Source: Desulfobacteraceae bacterium
Lineage (GTDB): Bacteria > Desulfobacterota > DSM-4660 > Desulfatiglandales > Desulfatiglandaceae
Length of the DNA: 5,413 bases
Direction of reading: 5' to 3'
Assembly (NCBI GenBank): GCA_011048855.1
Contig: DSCZ01000576.1
Coordinates: 1 to 5,413, forward strand
Position 1 is the stretch's first letter. Each line of letters opens with the position of its first letter. Under the pieces are notes generated by a model. It was not told where the DNA came from. It searched no databases and saw only the letters and a list, made by a program, of their open reading frames with translations. Position numbers and translations under genes: made by a program. Positions 1 through 5,413 of this stretch are shown here, piece by piece.

Positions 1-830
1 ACGTCTGCTGGAACACCGAACTGGGCAGGGGCAGGCCGGGGTGGCACATCGAATGCAGCGCCATGTCGACCAAACACCTGGGTCAGCCTTTCGACATCCA
101 TACCGGCGGAGTAGACCTGATCTTTCCGCACCATACAAACGAAATAGCCCAAAGCGAAGCCTGCGGCGTCAAATTCGTCAATTTCTGGCTCCACAACGAA
201 CACCTGTTGGTAAACGGCCAAAAAATGAGCAAAAGCCTGGGCAATTTTTTTACGCTCAGGGACCTTCTTGCAAAAGGCTATGATCCGATGGCCATACGCT
301 ACCAGTTGTTGAGCGTGCACTACCGCCAGCAGTTGAATTTCACCGAAAAGGCCCTGCTTCAGATCCCGGCGACCATTCAACGATTTAGAGACTTCATGAT
401 CCGGCTTCATGAAGCAGGCTCCGATGACCCCAACGATGCCCAACCGGGAAAGGCAACTTCCGAATTAATTTCCGAAGCCGCCGAGCGCTTCGAAAATTCG
501 ATGGACGACGATCTGAACATCAGCGCCGCCCTTGCAGCCGTATTCACCTTCATGAGGGAGATCAACAGGCGGATTGACAGGGGTCACTTGACTCCTCCGG
601 ATGCCAATGCTGCATCGAAGCTGATGAATCGCTTCGACAGGGTCCTCGGGCTTATCGCCTCCGGCGGTGGTGAAGAAATTCCCGCCAGGGTGACCGAGCT
701 TGTTGAGGCCAGAGCCGAAGCGAGGAAGCGGAAGGACTTCGAATCCGCAGACCATATCCGGGATGAACTTCATGATATGGGTTTCGTGGTGGAAGACACC
801 CCCGAAGGCCCGAGGCTGAAGGAAATATGA
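1..830 (+). CDS. cysS: Cysteinyl-tRNA synthetase, C-terminal part (5' end outside window)
   Basis: This cytoplasmic class I aminoacyl-tRNA synthetase charges tRNA-Cys with cysteine using ATP. The reading frame is open from base 3 and gives 275 residues before the TGA at 828-830. The internal ATG at 61-63 region is not the true start, because the family block GRPGWHIECSAMS begins upstream of it in the same frame. Visible hallmarks are the zinc-ligand Cys of WHIEC, the FPHHTNE block (aligning with E. coli His234 and Glu238), and the KMSKS ATP-binding loop at 222-236. After these come the helical DALR-type anticodon-binding region and a typical C-terminal tail (KDFESADHIRDEL, then EDTPEGPRL). 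Compared with the 461-residue E. coli enzyme, roughly 190 N-terminal residues, including the HIGH motif, lie outside the window. The first seven or so codons (VCWNTEL) fit the usual SPWG-type segment poorly. The ATPase gene follows after 31 bases. Identity is very secure. Confidence 0.97.
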   Translation, partial: VCWNTELGRGRPGWHIECSAMSTKHLGQPFDIHTGGVDLIFPHHTNEIAQSEACGVKFVNFWLHNEHLLVNGQKMSKSLGNFFTLRDLLAKGYDPMAIRYQLLSVHYRQQLNFTEKALLQIPATIQRFRDFMIRLHEAGSDDPNDAQPGKATSELISEAAERFENSMDDDLNISAALAAVFTFMREINRRIDRGHLTPPDANAASKLMNRFDRVLGLIASGGGEEIPARVTELVEARAEARKRKDFESADHIRDELHDMGFVVEDTPEGPRLKEI

Positions 831-846
831 AACGGGTCTGAAGGCG

Positions 847-853
847 AAAGGAG
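847..853 (+). promoter_or_regulatory. Ribosome binding site of the P-type ATPase gene
   Basis: AAAGGAG lies 8 bases before the ATG at 862. It fixes the start of the ATPase although the frame stays open upstream into the end of cysS. Confidence 0.85.
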
Positions 854-861
854 CCGGGTAC

Positions 862-3531
862 ATGGAATGGTATAGGCTTGAAATCAAAAATATATTAGAC
901 AAACTCCAGACTGCGGAAAATGGGCTGTCCACGACCGAAGCAGGTGAACGACTGGAAAAGGAAGGGCCGAACAAACTGCCCGAGGGGAAAGGGGTGAGCA
1001 GGATCGAAATCCTGATTCACCAGTTCAAGAGCCCGCTGATATACATTCTGCTCGTAGCCGCAGTGGTCACCGCGATTCTTGGTGAATACATCGACACAGG
1101 TGTGATAGCAGCCGTTTTGATCCTGAATGCACTGATCGGGTACCTGCAGGAATACAAAGCTGAAAAGAGCATGAGAGCTCTCCAGGGGATGGTCGTTGCC
1201 AGGACGAAAGTGCTGAGGGATGGAGAAGAAACCGAAATCCCCAGCGAGGAACTGGTTCCCGGCGACATCGTACTGCTGGCGAGCGGCATGAGGGTTCCGG
1301 CCGACCTGAGAATTTTTCACACGACCGAGCTCAAGATCGAAGAAGCTGCACTTACAGGTGAATCCCTCCCGGTGGATAAAACCACAGCCCCGATCGATGA
1401 AGACGGCCTGACTCCGGGTGACCGGATTAATATGGCTTTCATGGGAACGATCGTGGTAAGCGGCCGGGGGAGAGGCGTGGTTGTTGAAACGGGCCCGAAA
1501 ACAGTTCTCGGCAGAATAGCCGGAGATATGGCCGAAATATCAGTGACTGCCACCCCTTTACAGCAGAAAATCGTCCGGTTCGCCAACTTCATCGGATTTC
1601 TTGTACTGGGAAGTGCGCTGGCCATAGCGATCCTTGGTATATTTCTCGGGATGACCATGGGGGAGATATTTAAAATCGCGGTTGCGGCGTCGGTGGCCGC
1701 TGTACCCGAAGGGCTCCCTGTGGTGGTCACGATTACGATGGCGATCGGGCTCAGCAGAATGGCAAAACGCAATGCGATCATACGAAAATTGCCCGCAGTG
1801 GAAACCCTCGGAAGCACAACCGTAATATGTTCTGACAAAACCGGGACGCTTACCAGAAACGAAATGACCGTAAAGGTCATTTTCAACGGTCGCAGTACCT
1901 ACGAGGTTACCGGCAGTGGTTATGAACCGGACGGCGAAATTCTCTGCCGGTGGGAATGTACCGAAGAGTCCGAACGGGAGAAAATTCATCCGGCCCTCCG
2001 TATCGGGATGCTGTGCAACGAATCGCGAATCTTCCAGGAAAACGATAATTTCATGGTGGATGGCGACCCAACCGAAGGAGCGTTGATTGTCTCGGCGATG
2101 AAGGCCGGCCTGAAATATCGAGATGAAAAAGCGGGTTACCCTCAATTATCAATGATCCCGTTCGAATCGGAGCGCGGCTTCATGGGGAGTCTCCATGAAC
2201 ACGAAGGTCGCAGGTTGATTTTTGTAAAAGGGGCGCCCGAGAAAATCGTCGAGATGTGCTCCCGGACTATTTTCGAAGATTCTTTTGATCCCCGAAAATT
2301 GATCGAGGTGGCGGAAAACTTCGCCGAAGACGGGATGCGGGTTCTCGGGATGGCCTTCAAAAAGGTCGAAAACGAAATAGAACAACTTAGCGTGCAGGAC
2401 GTCCAGGGAGATTTCACTTTTGCGGGGCTGCAGGGTATGATGGATCCCCCGAGGCAGGAAGTCGTTGAAGCGATAAAAGGCTGCAAGGAGGCGGGCATCC
2501 GCGTTGTGATGATCACCGGGGATCATGCAATTACGGCTTCCGCGATCGCAAGGATGATCGGCATTACCCGGCGGAAGAACGAAGAAGTTCTGACCGGCCG
2601 CGAGCTGGAATCGATAGACGACGAAACGCTGTTCGAAAAAGTCAGTGATGTTTCGGTGTTCGCCCGGGTCTCTCCCCAGCACAAGCTTCGGATCGTTAAT
2701 CAGTTCAAGCGTCATGGAGAAATCGTCGCCGTCACCGGAGACGGCGTCAACGACGCGCCGGCCCTGAAAACGGCCCACATCGGCGTAGCCATGGGAAAAA
2801 CCGGCACCGACGTAGCCAGGGAAGCGGCCGACATGGTCATCACCGACGATAATTTTTCCAGCATTTTTCATGCGGTTGAGGAAGGAAGAGTTGTTTTCGA
2901 CAATATCAGAAAAGTGACCCTTTTCTTGATTCCGACAGGTTTTGCAGCGGTTTTGTCCATATTGACAGCCATGGCACTCGATATTCCGATCCCTTACGTC
3001 GCCGCACAGCTTCTCTGGATAAACCTCGTGACAAACGGCCTGCAGGATGTTGCGCTTGCTTTCGAACCAGCCGAAAAAAACGTACTCAAAAGAAAGCCCC
3101 GAAATCCTAAAGAAGGGGTGATGTCGAAGCTGATGATAGAGAGAAGCATCCTGGTTGGATTCCTTATGTCCGCAGGCGTCGTGATCAATTTTTCATCAGC
3201 GCTCGATGACGGTTATTCGCTCGAAAGAGCGAGAACGGTTGCGGTTACGACGATGGTGCTTTTCCAATTTTTCCAGGCCTGGAACTCCCGGTCCGAGATT
3301 CAATCGGTCTTCCGGATGAATCCCTTGAGCAACCCCTTGTTGTTTTACGGGACAGTCGCCGCGTTCCTCGCGCAGATTGCAGTGATCTACCATCCGGCCT
3401 TCCAATGGATTTTCAGAACCGAATCACTCGATGCATCGGACTGGATAAGGGTAATACTTGTTTCATTAGTGGTAGTGCTGGCTGTCGAAATTGACAAAGC
3501 CTTGCGAAGACGTAAACAAAATCCGGTTTGA
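862..3531 (+). CDS. P2-type cation-transporting ATPase (SERCA/PacL-like, ion uncertain)
   Basis: This 889-residue inner-membrane pump couples ATP hydrolysis to cation transport through a phospho-aspartate intermediate. Domains in order: cation-ATPase N-terminal domain (about 5-70); M1-M2 (about 57-97); actuator domain with PGD (133-135) and TGES (165-168); M3-M4 with PEGLP (282-286); phosphorylation motif DKTGTLT with Asp325; nucleotide domain with DPTEGAL (402-408), FESER (434-438) and KGAPE (456-460); DPPR (528-531); TGDH (552-555); hinge TGDGVNDAPAL (625-635); then six more membrane helices (about 684-876). The catalytic set is complete, so the protein should be active. Compared by eye with SERCA1, Glu309 (here Glu283), Asn796 (Asn721) and Thr799 (Thr724) are kept, but Asn768, Glu771, Asp800 and Glu908 align with Gly693, Ala696, Asn725 and Gln802. 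Asp729 sits one helical turn beyond Asn725. Calcium specificity is therefore doubtful; another cation is possible. The CBS gene follows after 24 bases. Confidence 0.95.
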   Translation: MEWYRLEIKNILDKLQTAENGLSTTEAGERLEKEGPNKLPEGKGVSRIEILIHQFKSPLIYILLVAAVVTAILGEYIDTGVIAAVLILNALIGYLQEYKAEKSMRALQGMVVARTKVLRDGEETEIPSEELVPGDIVLLASGMRVPADLRIFHTTELKIEEAALTGESLPVDKTTAPIDEDGLTPGDRINMAFMGTIVVSGRGRGVVVETGPKTVLGRIAGDMAEISVTATPLQQKIVRFANFIGFLVLGSALAIAILGIFLGMTMGEIFKIAVAASVAAVPEGLPVVVTITMAIGLSRMAKRNAIIRKLPAVETLGSTTVICSDKTGTLTRNEMTVKVIFNGRSTYEVTGSGYEPDGEILCRWECTEESEREKIHPALRIGMLCNESRIFQENDNFMVDGDPTEGALIVSAMKAGLKYRDEKAGYPQLSMIPFESERGFMGSLHEHEGRRLIFVKGAPEKIVEMCSRTIFEDSFDPRKLIEVAENFAEDGMRVLGMAFKKVENEIEQLSVQDVQGDFTFAGLQGMMDPPRQEVVEAIKGCKEAGIRVVMITGDHAITASAIARMIGITRRKNEEVLTGRELESIDDETLFEKVSDVSVFARVSPQHKLRIVNQFKRHGEIVAVTGDGVNDAPALKTAHIGVAMGKTGTDVAREAADMVITDDNFSSIFHAVEEGRVVFDNIRKVTLFLIPTGFAAVLSILTAMALDIPIPYVAAQLLWINLVTNGLQDVALAFEPAEKNVLKRKPRNPKEGVMSKLMIERSILVGFLMSAGVVINFSSALDDGYSLERARTVAVTTMVLFQFFQAWNSRSEIQSVFRMNPLSNPLLFYGTVAAFLAQIAVIYHPAFQWIFRTESLDASDWIRVILVSLVVVLAVEIDKALRRRKQNPV

Positions 3532-3541
3532 CCCGGCGGGC

Positions 3542-3548
3542 AAAGGAG
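3542..3548 (+). promoter_or_regulatory. Ribosome binding site of the CBS-domain gene
   Basis: AAAGGAG lies 7 bases before the ATG at 3556, in the short gap after the ATPase stop. It favours this ATG over the in-frame Met4 codon at 3565. Confidence 0.85.
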
Positions 3549-3555
3549 AAAAAAA

Positions 3556-4116
3556 ATGGAAAATATGGAAATCCACGATTTGATGCGACCGGTTGAAGAA
3601 TTTCCCCGTATTTCCAGCCAGCTCACTTTTTTTCAGGCGTTGGAAGCACTTGAAAAGGCTCAGGATGAGTTCCTTTCCGGAAAAGCAGCTCAAAGAATCC
3701 TCCTGGTTTACGACAAAGACGATAAAATTGTGGGGAAACTATCACCCATGGACCTGGTACAGGGACTGGAACCAAATTACGACAGGATAGAAAGCCTCAA
3801 GGACCAGTCCCGCTATCGGCTCAACGAAGAAACCCTGGAACGTATGAAAGAACAATTTCAGCTTTGGCACACGCCGTTTTCGGAATTGTGCAAAAAAGCG
3901 GACGGCGTCAAGATTGAGAATTTTATCAAGATGCCTTCACCGGACCATATGGTAAACTCCGAAGACAAGATGGCCAAAGCCTTTCATCTGTTTGTAGTAG
4001 GTCGGCACGACTCCCTTTTCGTAAGAGAAGAGGACCGTATCGTCGGCCTGATATTATTCTCCGATGTTTACCGGCAGCTGGCTCAAGCCATGAAACAATG
4101 CCCGATGGAAGGATAG
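3556..4116 (+). CDS. Small two-CBS-domain protein, putative regulator of the adjacent ATPase
   Basis: This 186-residue protein has no signal peptide or membrane segment and is probably cytoplasmic. It reads as two divergent CBS domains. The first (about 4-72) opens with IHDLMRP and ends with KIVGKLSPMDLVQGL. The second (about 118-178) opens with IENFIKMPSP and ends with RIVGLILFSDVYRQL. The Ser/Asp pairs near 63/66 and 169/170 occupy the place of the ribose-contacting G-h-h-T/S-x-x-D signature, so binding of an adenine nucleotide is plausible. Between the domains is a charged, apparently helical insert (about 73-117) with Trp104, longer than a usual CBS linker. No catalytic or DNA-binding domain is attached. 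CBS pairs in general act as energy sensors or regulate transporters. Position 24 bases behind the ATPase, with its own strong ribosome binding site, suggests co-expression and possibly control of the pump; that partnership is inference. Confidence 0.8.
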   Translation: MENMEIHDLMRPVEEFPRISSQLTFFQALEALEKAQDEFLSGKAAQRILLVYDKDDKIVGKLSPMDLVQGLEPNYDRIESLKDQSRYRLNEETLERMKEQFQLWHTPFSELCKKADGVKIENFIKMPSPDHMVNSEDKMAKAFHLFVVGRHDSLFVREEDRIVGLILFSDVYRQLAQAMKQCPMEG

Positions 4117-4122
4117 AAAGTA

Positions 4123-4151
4123 GTTTCCATCCGGCATTTCCGGATGGAAAC
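4123..4151. terminator. Perfect 12-bp hairpin between convergent genes, possible bidirectional terminator
   Basis: GTTTCCATCCGG (4123-4134) and its exact reverse complement (4140-4151) flank a 5-base loop, CATTT. The hairpin starts 6 bases after the CBS-gene stop and lies about 25 bases past the nitroreductase stop. No proper T-tract follows it in either direction: the plus strand continues with an A-rich run, and the minus strand with a mixed pyrimidine-rich stretch. It may therefore be a transcript-stabilising 3' hairpin or a weak terminator rather than a canonical Rho-independent one. Confidence 0.6.
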
Positions 4152-4176
4152 AAAGCAAAAAAACCGAAAGGCAGGC

Positions 4177-4755
4177 TCAGCCGTAGATTTTCCATATAAT
4201 TTCTTCCAGGGGCCGCTTCGGGACATGGTGAACGTCCTTTTCATCGCGCCAGTATTTTATGTCCCCCCCGGCCTCGATGTATTCGACCCTGACGGACTCC
4301 CGCGGCCTGCCGAGTGCGACCACCAGCATTATTTCGAAGTGGTTCTCAATGCTTAGATCTTTTGCCAGTCCTTTGCGGTCGATGCTTGCAAGCATACACC
4401 CGCCAAGGCCTTTTTCCACCGCCTCCAGAAGCATGCTCTGGCAGGCGATTCCATGGTCGCAGAAAAAGTTGGAATGAATCCTGGTATCGCCCAAAACGAC
4501 GATATAGGCCGGAGGCCGCTCCCCCTCGCCCGGCCCCTTCCAATCTTTCAAATAAGCCGCCCAGCCCAGATGCCGAAAAATTTTATCGTTCACGGCCGGA
4601 TCGCAGGACAGTATATATTTCAGGGACTGCAGATTCGCGCCGCTGGCAGAATGGCGCGCAAGATCCACGAGTTCTTTCAACGTCTCGACTGAAACCTTCT
4701 CATCTTGATAAAACCTTCGATAGCTCCTGTTCCTGTATATCAGATCCTTCAGCAT
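4177..4755 (-). CDS. Nitroreductase-family FMN-dependent oxidoreductase
   Basis: This 192-residue cytoplasmic flavoprotein belongs to the nitroreductase superfamily, whose members use FMN and NAD(P)H to reduce nitro compounds, quinones or other acceptors; the true substrate cannot be read from sequence. Supporting features are the N-terminal RNRSYRRF (8-15), matching the R-x-R-S-x-R FMN-phosphate motif; SGANLQS (38-44), the usual S-x-x-N-x-Q flavin segment; the helix GIACQSMLLEAVEKGLGG (102-119), the dimer-core motif; ALGRPRE (147-153); and the tail YWRDEKDVHHVPKRPLEEII (168-187), typical of a subgroup of short nitroreductases. Length is normal and nothing is truncated. The ATG at 4755-4753 is preceded by AAAGGAG at 4770-4764 with 8-base spacing. 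It runs convergent to the CBS gene and divergent from the deaminase gene, so it is probably a single-gene transcript. Confidence 0.92.
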   Translation of the reverse strand: MLKDLIYRNRSYRRFYQDEKVSVETLKELVDLARHSASGANLQSLKYILSCDPAVNDKIFRHLGWAAYLKDWKGPGEGERPPAYIVVLGDTRIHSNFFCDHGIACQSMLLEAVEKGLGGCMLASIDRKGLAKDLSIENHFEIMLVVALGRPRESVRVEYIEAGGDIKYWRDEKDVHHVPKRPLEEIIWKIYG

Positions 4756-4763
4756 AAGATGCT

Positions 4764-4770
4764 CTCCTTT
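4764..4770 (-). promoter_or_regulatory. Ribosome binding site of the nitroreductase gene
   Basis: On the minus strand, AAAGGAG lies 8 bases before the ATG whose complement is at 4753-4755. It supports the chosen start. Confidence 0.85.
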
Positions 4771-4786
4771 TTTTACGACGCCGTCA

Positions 4787-4792
4787 ATTATG
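4787..4792 (-). promoter_or_regulatory. Candidate -10 element for the nitroreductase gene
   Basis: The minus strand reads CATAAT, five of six matches to TATAAT, about 32 bases before the start codon. I see no good -35 hexamer at 16-18 bases, so the promoter would be weak or activator-dependent. This is a weak call. Confidence 0.25.
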
Positions 4793-4800
4793 CCCCCGCC

Positions 4801-4834
4801 TGAAAACTTTCTACCATGAAAACCCCTGGTTTTC
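4801..4834. repeat. TGAAAAC direct repeat with an overlapping inverted GAAAACC/GGTTTTC pair
   Basis: TGAAAAC occurs at 4801-4807 and 4817-4823, 16 bases apart. GAAAACC (4818-4824) also pairs with GGTTTTC (4828-4834) around a 3-base centre. The cluster covers the -35 region expected for the candidate nitroreductase promoter, so it could be an operator. The arms are short and AT-rich, and chance is a real alternative. Confidence 0.35.
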
Positions 4835-4863
4835 CAAGTGTCTTCCCTGAAGTTTCAGCCCAA

Positions 4864-4893
4864 TTGAATCCTGGTTTTATTTCATGTTAGGAT
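4864..4893 (+). promoter_or_regulatory. Candidate sigma-70-type promoter for the deaminase gene
   Basis: TTGAAT (4864-4869) and TAGGAT (4888-4893) are separated by 18 bases, each matching four of six consensus positions. Transcription would start near 4900 and leave a leader of about 55 bases. Position is sensible for the first gene of a divergent unit, but the match is moderate. Confidence 0.4.
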
Positions 4894-4904
4894 GTACAAG
4901 TAAC

Positions 4905-4931
4905 GTTCACCGGCTACGCTGGTCTTTGAAC
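4905..4931 (+). other. Possible leader hairpin upstream of the deaminase gene
   Basis: An inner stem pairs 4909-4914 with 4918-4923 around the triloop TAC, including one G-U pair. An outer 4-bp stem pairs GTTC (4905-4908) with GAAC (4928-4931), leaving CTTT unpaired on the 3' side. The fold ends 9 bases before the ribosome binding site. It does not match the SAH riboswitch core as I know it, and it may be fortuitous. Confidence 0.3.
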
Positions 4932-4940
4932 TTCATTTTC

Positions 4941-4945
4941 AGGAG
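4941..4945 (+). promoter_or_regulatory. Ribosome binding site of the deaminase gene
   Basis: AGGAG lies 9 bases before the ATG at 4955. It favours this start over the in-frame Met6 codon at 4970. Confidence 0.8.
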
Positions 4946-4954
4946 AAAACAATA

Positions 4955-5413
4955 ATGATTGATGTGGACATGATCGTAAAAAACGGTATCGTTTTGACCA
5001 TGGACGGTCACGATACAGTTTTCGACCGCGGGCTGGTTGCTGTTTCCGGAGATTCCATCCACTGGGTAGGAGATGAAAATACAGCACCGGCATTTTCAGC
5101 TGCGGCCACGATAGACGCCCGGGGCGGAATAATATCTCCGGGCCTTGTAAACGGCCATACCCATGCTGCAATGACCCTTTTCCGGGGCCTTGCGGACGAC
5201 CTTCCCTTGATGGAGTGGCTCAACGACTACATTTTCCCGGTCGAGAGACGGATGGATGAAGATTTTGTCTACACAGGCACTATCCTTGCCTGTGCCGAAA
5301 TGATTCTTTCCGGCACAACGACTTTCTGTGATATGTATCTTTTCGAGGAAACCACTGCACGTGCGGCACGCACAGCCGGAATGAGATGTCTCGTGGGAGA
5401 GGTCTTCTACGAC
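4955..5413 (+). CDS. mtaD: 5-methylthioadenosine/S-adenosylhomocysteine deaminase-type amidohydrolase, N-terminal part
   Basis: The frame runs open for 153 codons to the right edge; the full family length is a little over 400 residues, so about two thirds are missing. It belongs to the metal-dependent amidohydrolase superfamily, TrzA/AtzA-SAH deaminase branch. The N-terminal beta-sandwich segment (MIVKNGIVLTMDG) is followed by ISPGLVNGHTHAAMTLFRG (60-78), whose His68 and His70 are the first two metal ligands. Next come ADDLPLMEWLNDYIFPVE (80-97) and GTTTFCDMY (120-128). His68, His70 and Glu97 align by eye with His55, His57 and Glu84 of Thermotoga TM0936, Glu84 being a substrate contact. Such enzymes deaminate MTA or SAH to the inosyl product in methyl-cycle salvage. 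The later His, Asp and Arg residues needed to separate this activity from related guanine or triazine hydrolases lie outside the window. Nothing looks broken. Confidence 0.88.
   Translation, partial: MIDVDMIVKNGIVLTMDGHDTVFDRGLVAVSGDSIHWVGDENTAPAFSAAATIDARGGIISPGLVNGHTHAAMTLFRGLADDLPLMEWLNDYIFPVERRMDEDFVYTGTILACAEMILSGTTTFCDMYLFEETTARAARTAGMRCLVGEVFYD

Noticed and set aside
827..841. ATG overlapping the cysS stop codon, which looks like translational coupling
   Set aside because: The frame is ATG-AAA-CGG-GTC-TGA, only four codons long, so it is a chance overlap; the ATPase starts at 862 in another frame.
465..974. Minus-strand open frame of 169 codons over the cysS end and ATPase start
   Set aside because: It lies antisense to two clearly conserved genes, has no ribosome binding site that I can see and resembles no known protein; it is a shadow.
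2149..2871. Minus-strand open frame of 240 codons inside the ATPase gene
   Set aside because: It is antisense to the most conserved part of the ATPase, and its composition is that of a mirrored coding frame.
4160..4185. Second intrinsic terminator for the nitroreductase gene, using the T-run on the minus strand next to its stop
   Set aside because: The minus strand does have a run of seven T here, but no stable stem precedes it; only a 3-bp GGC/GCC pairing is possible.
4314..4757. Plus-strand open frame of 147 codons over the nitroreductase gene
   Set aside because: It is the shadow of a well-supported minus-strand gene; the Pro/Arg/Ser-rich product shows no domain.
4895..4954. SAH riboswitch ahead of the deaminase gene
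   Set aside because: The leader is too short and lacks the conserved core; only a generic hairpin can be supported.

Overview
The window looks like an ordinary chromosomal stretch from a Gram-negative anaerobe. The style of the proteins best fits a deltaproteobacterium (Desulfobacterota, for example a Desulfobacteraceae-like sulfate reducer), but this is an impression from protein character and moderate base composition; there is no rRNA or other marker gene to fix it. I see no mobile element, CRISPR array, rRNA or tRNA.

Layout, left to right. (1) The 3' part of cysS (cysteinyl-tRNA synthetase), plus strand, entering from the left edge and ending at 830. (2) After 31 bases, a complete 889-residue P2-type (SERCA/PacL-like) cation-transporting ATPase at 862-3531. 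(3) After 24 bases, a 186-residue protein with two divergent CBS domains at 3556-4116. The short gaps and good ribosome binding sites suggest that cysS, the ATPase and the CBS gene can be read as one transcript. (4) A 60-base convergent gap holding a perfect 12-bp hairpin. (5) A minus-strand nitroreductase-family FMN protein, 4177-4755. (6) A divergent control region of about 200 bases (4756-4954) with candidate promoters, TGAAAAC-type repeats and a leader hairpin. (7) The 5' part of a plus-strand amidohydrolase of the 5-methylthioadenosine/S-adenosylhomocysteine deaminase type, running off the right edge.

How they may work together. The ATPase and CBS protein form the most suggestive pair: CBS domains commonly bind adenine nucleotides, and a small stand-alone CBS protein directly behind an ion pump could report energy state to it. 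This is inference from gene order only. By eye alignment to SERCA, the pump keeps the whole catalytic machinery but lacks most of the membrane carboxylates that bind Ca2+, so its ion should not be assumed to be calcium. cysS, the nitroreductase and the deaminase are familiar single-enzyme genes. I found no convincing evidence of a wholly new system; the best leads are the pump's altered ion site, its CBS partner, and the small structured elements in the two intergenic gaps.
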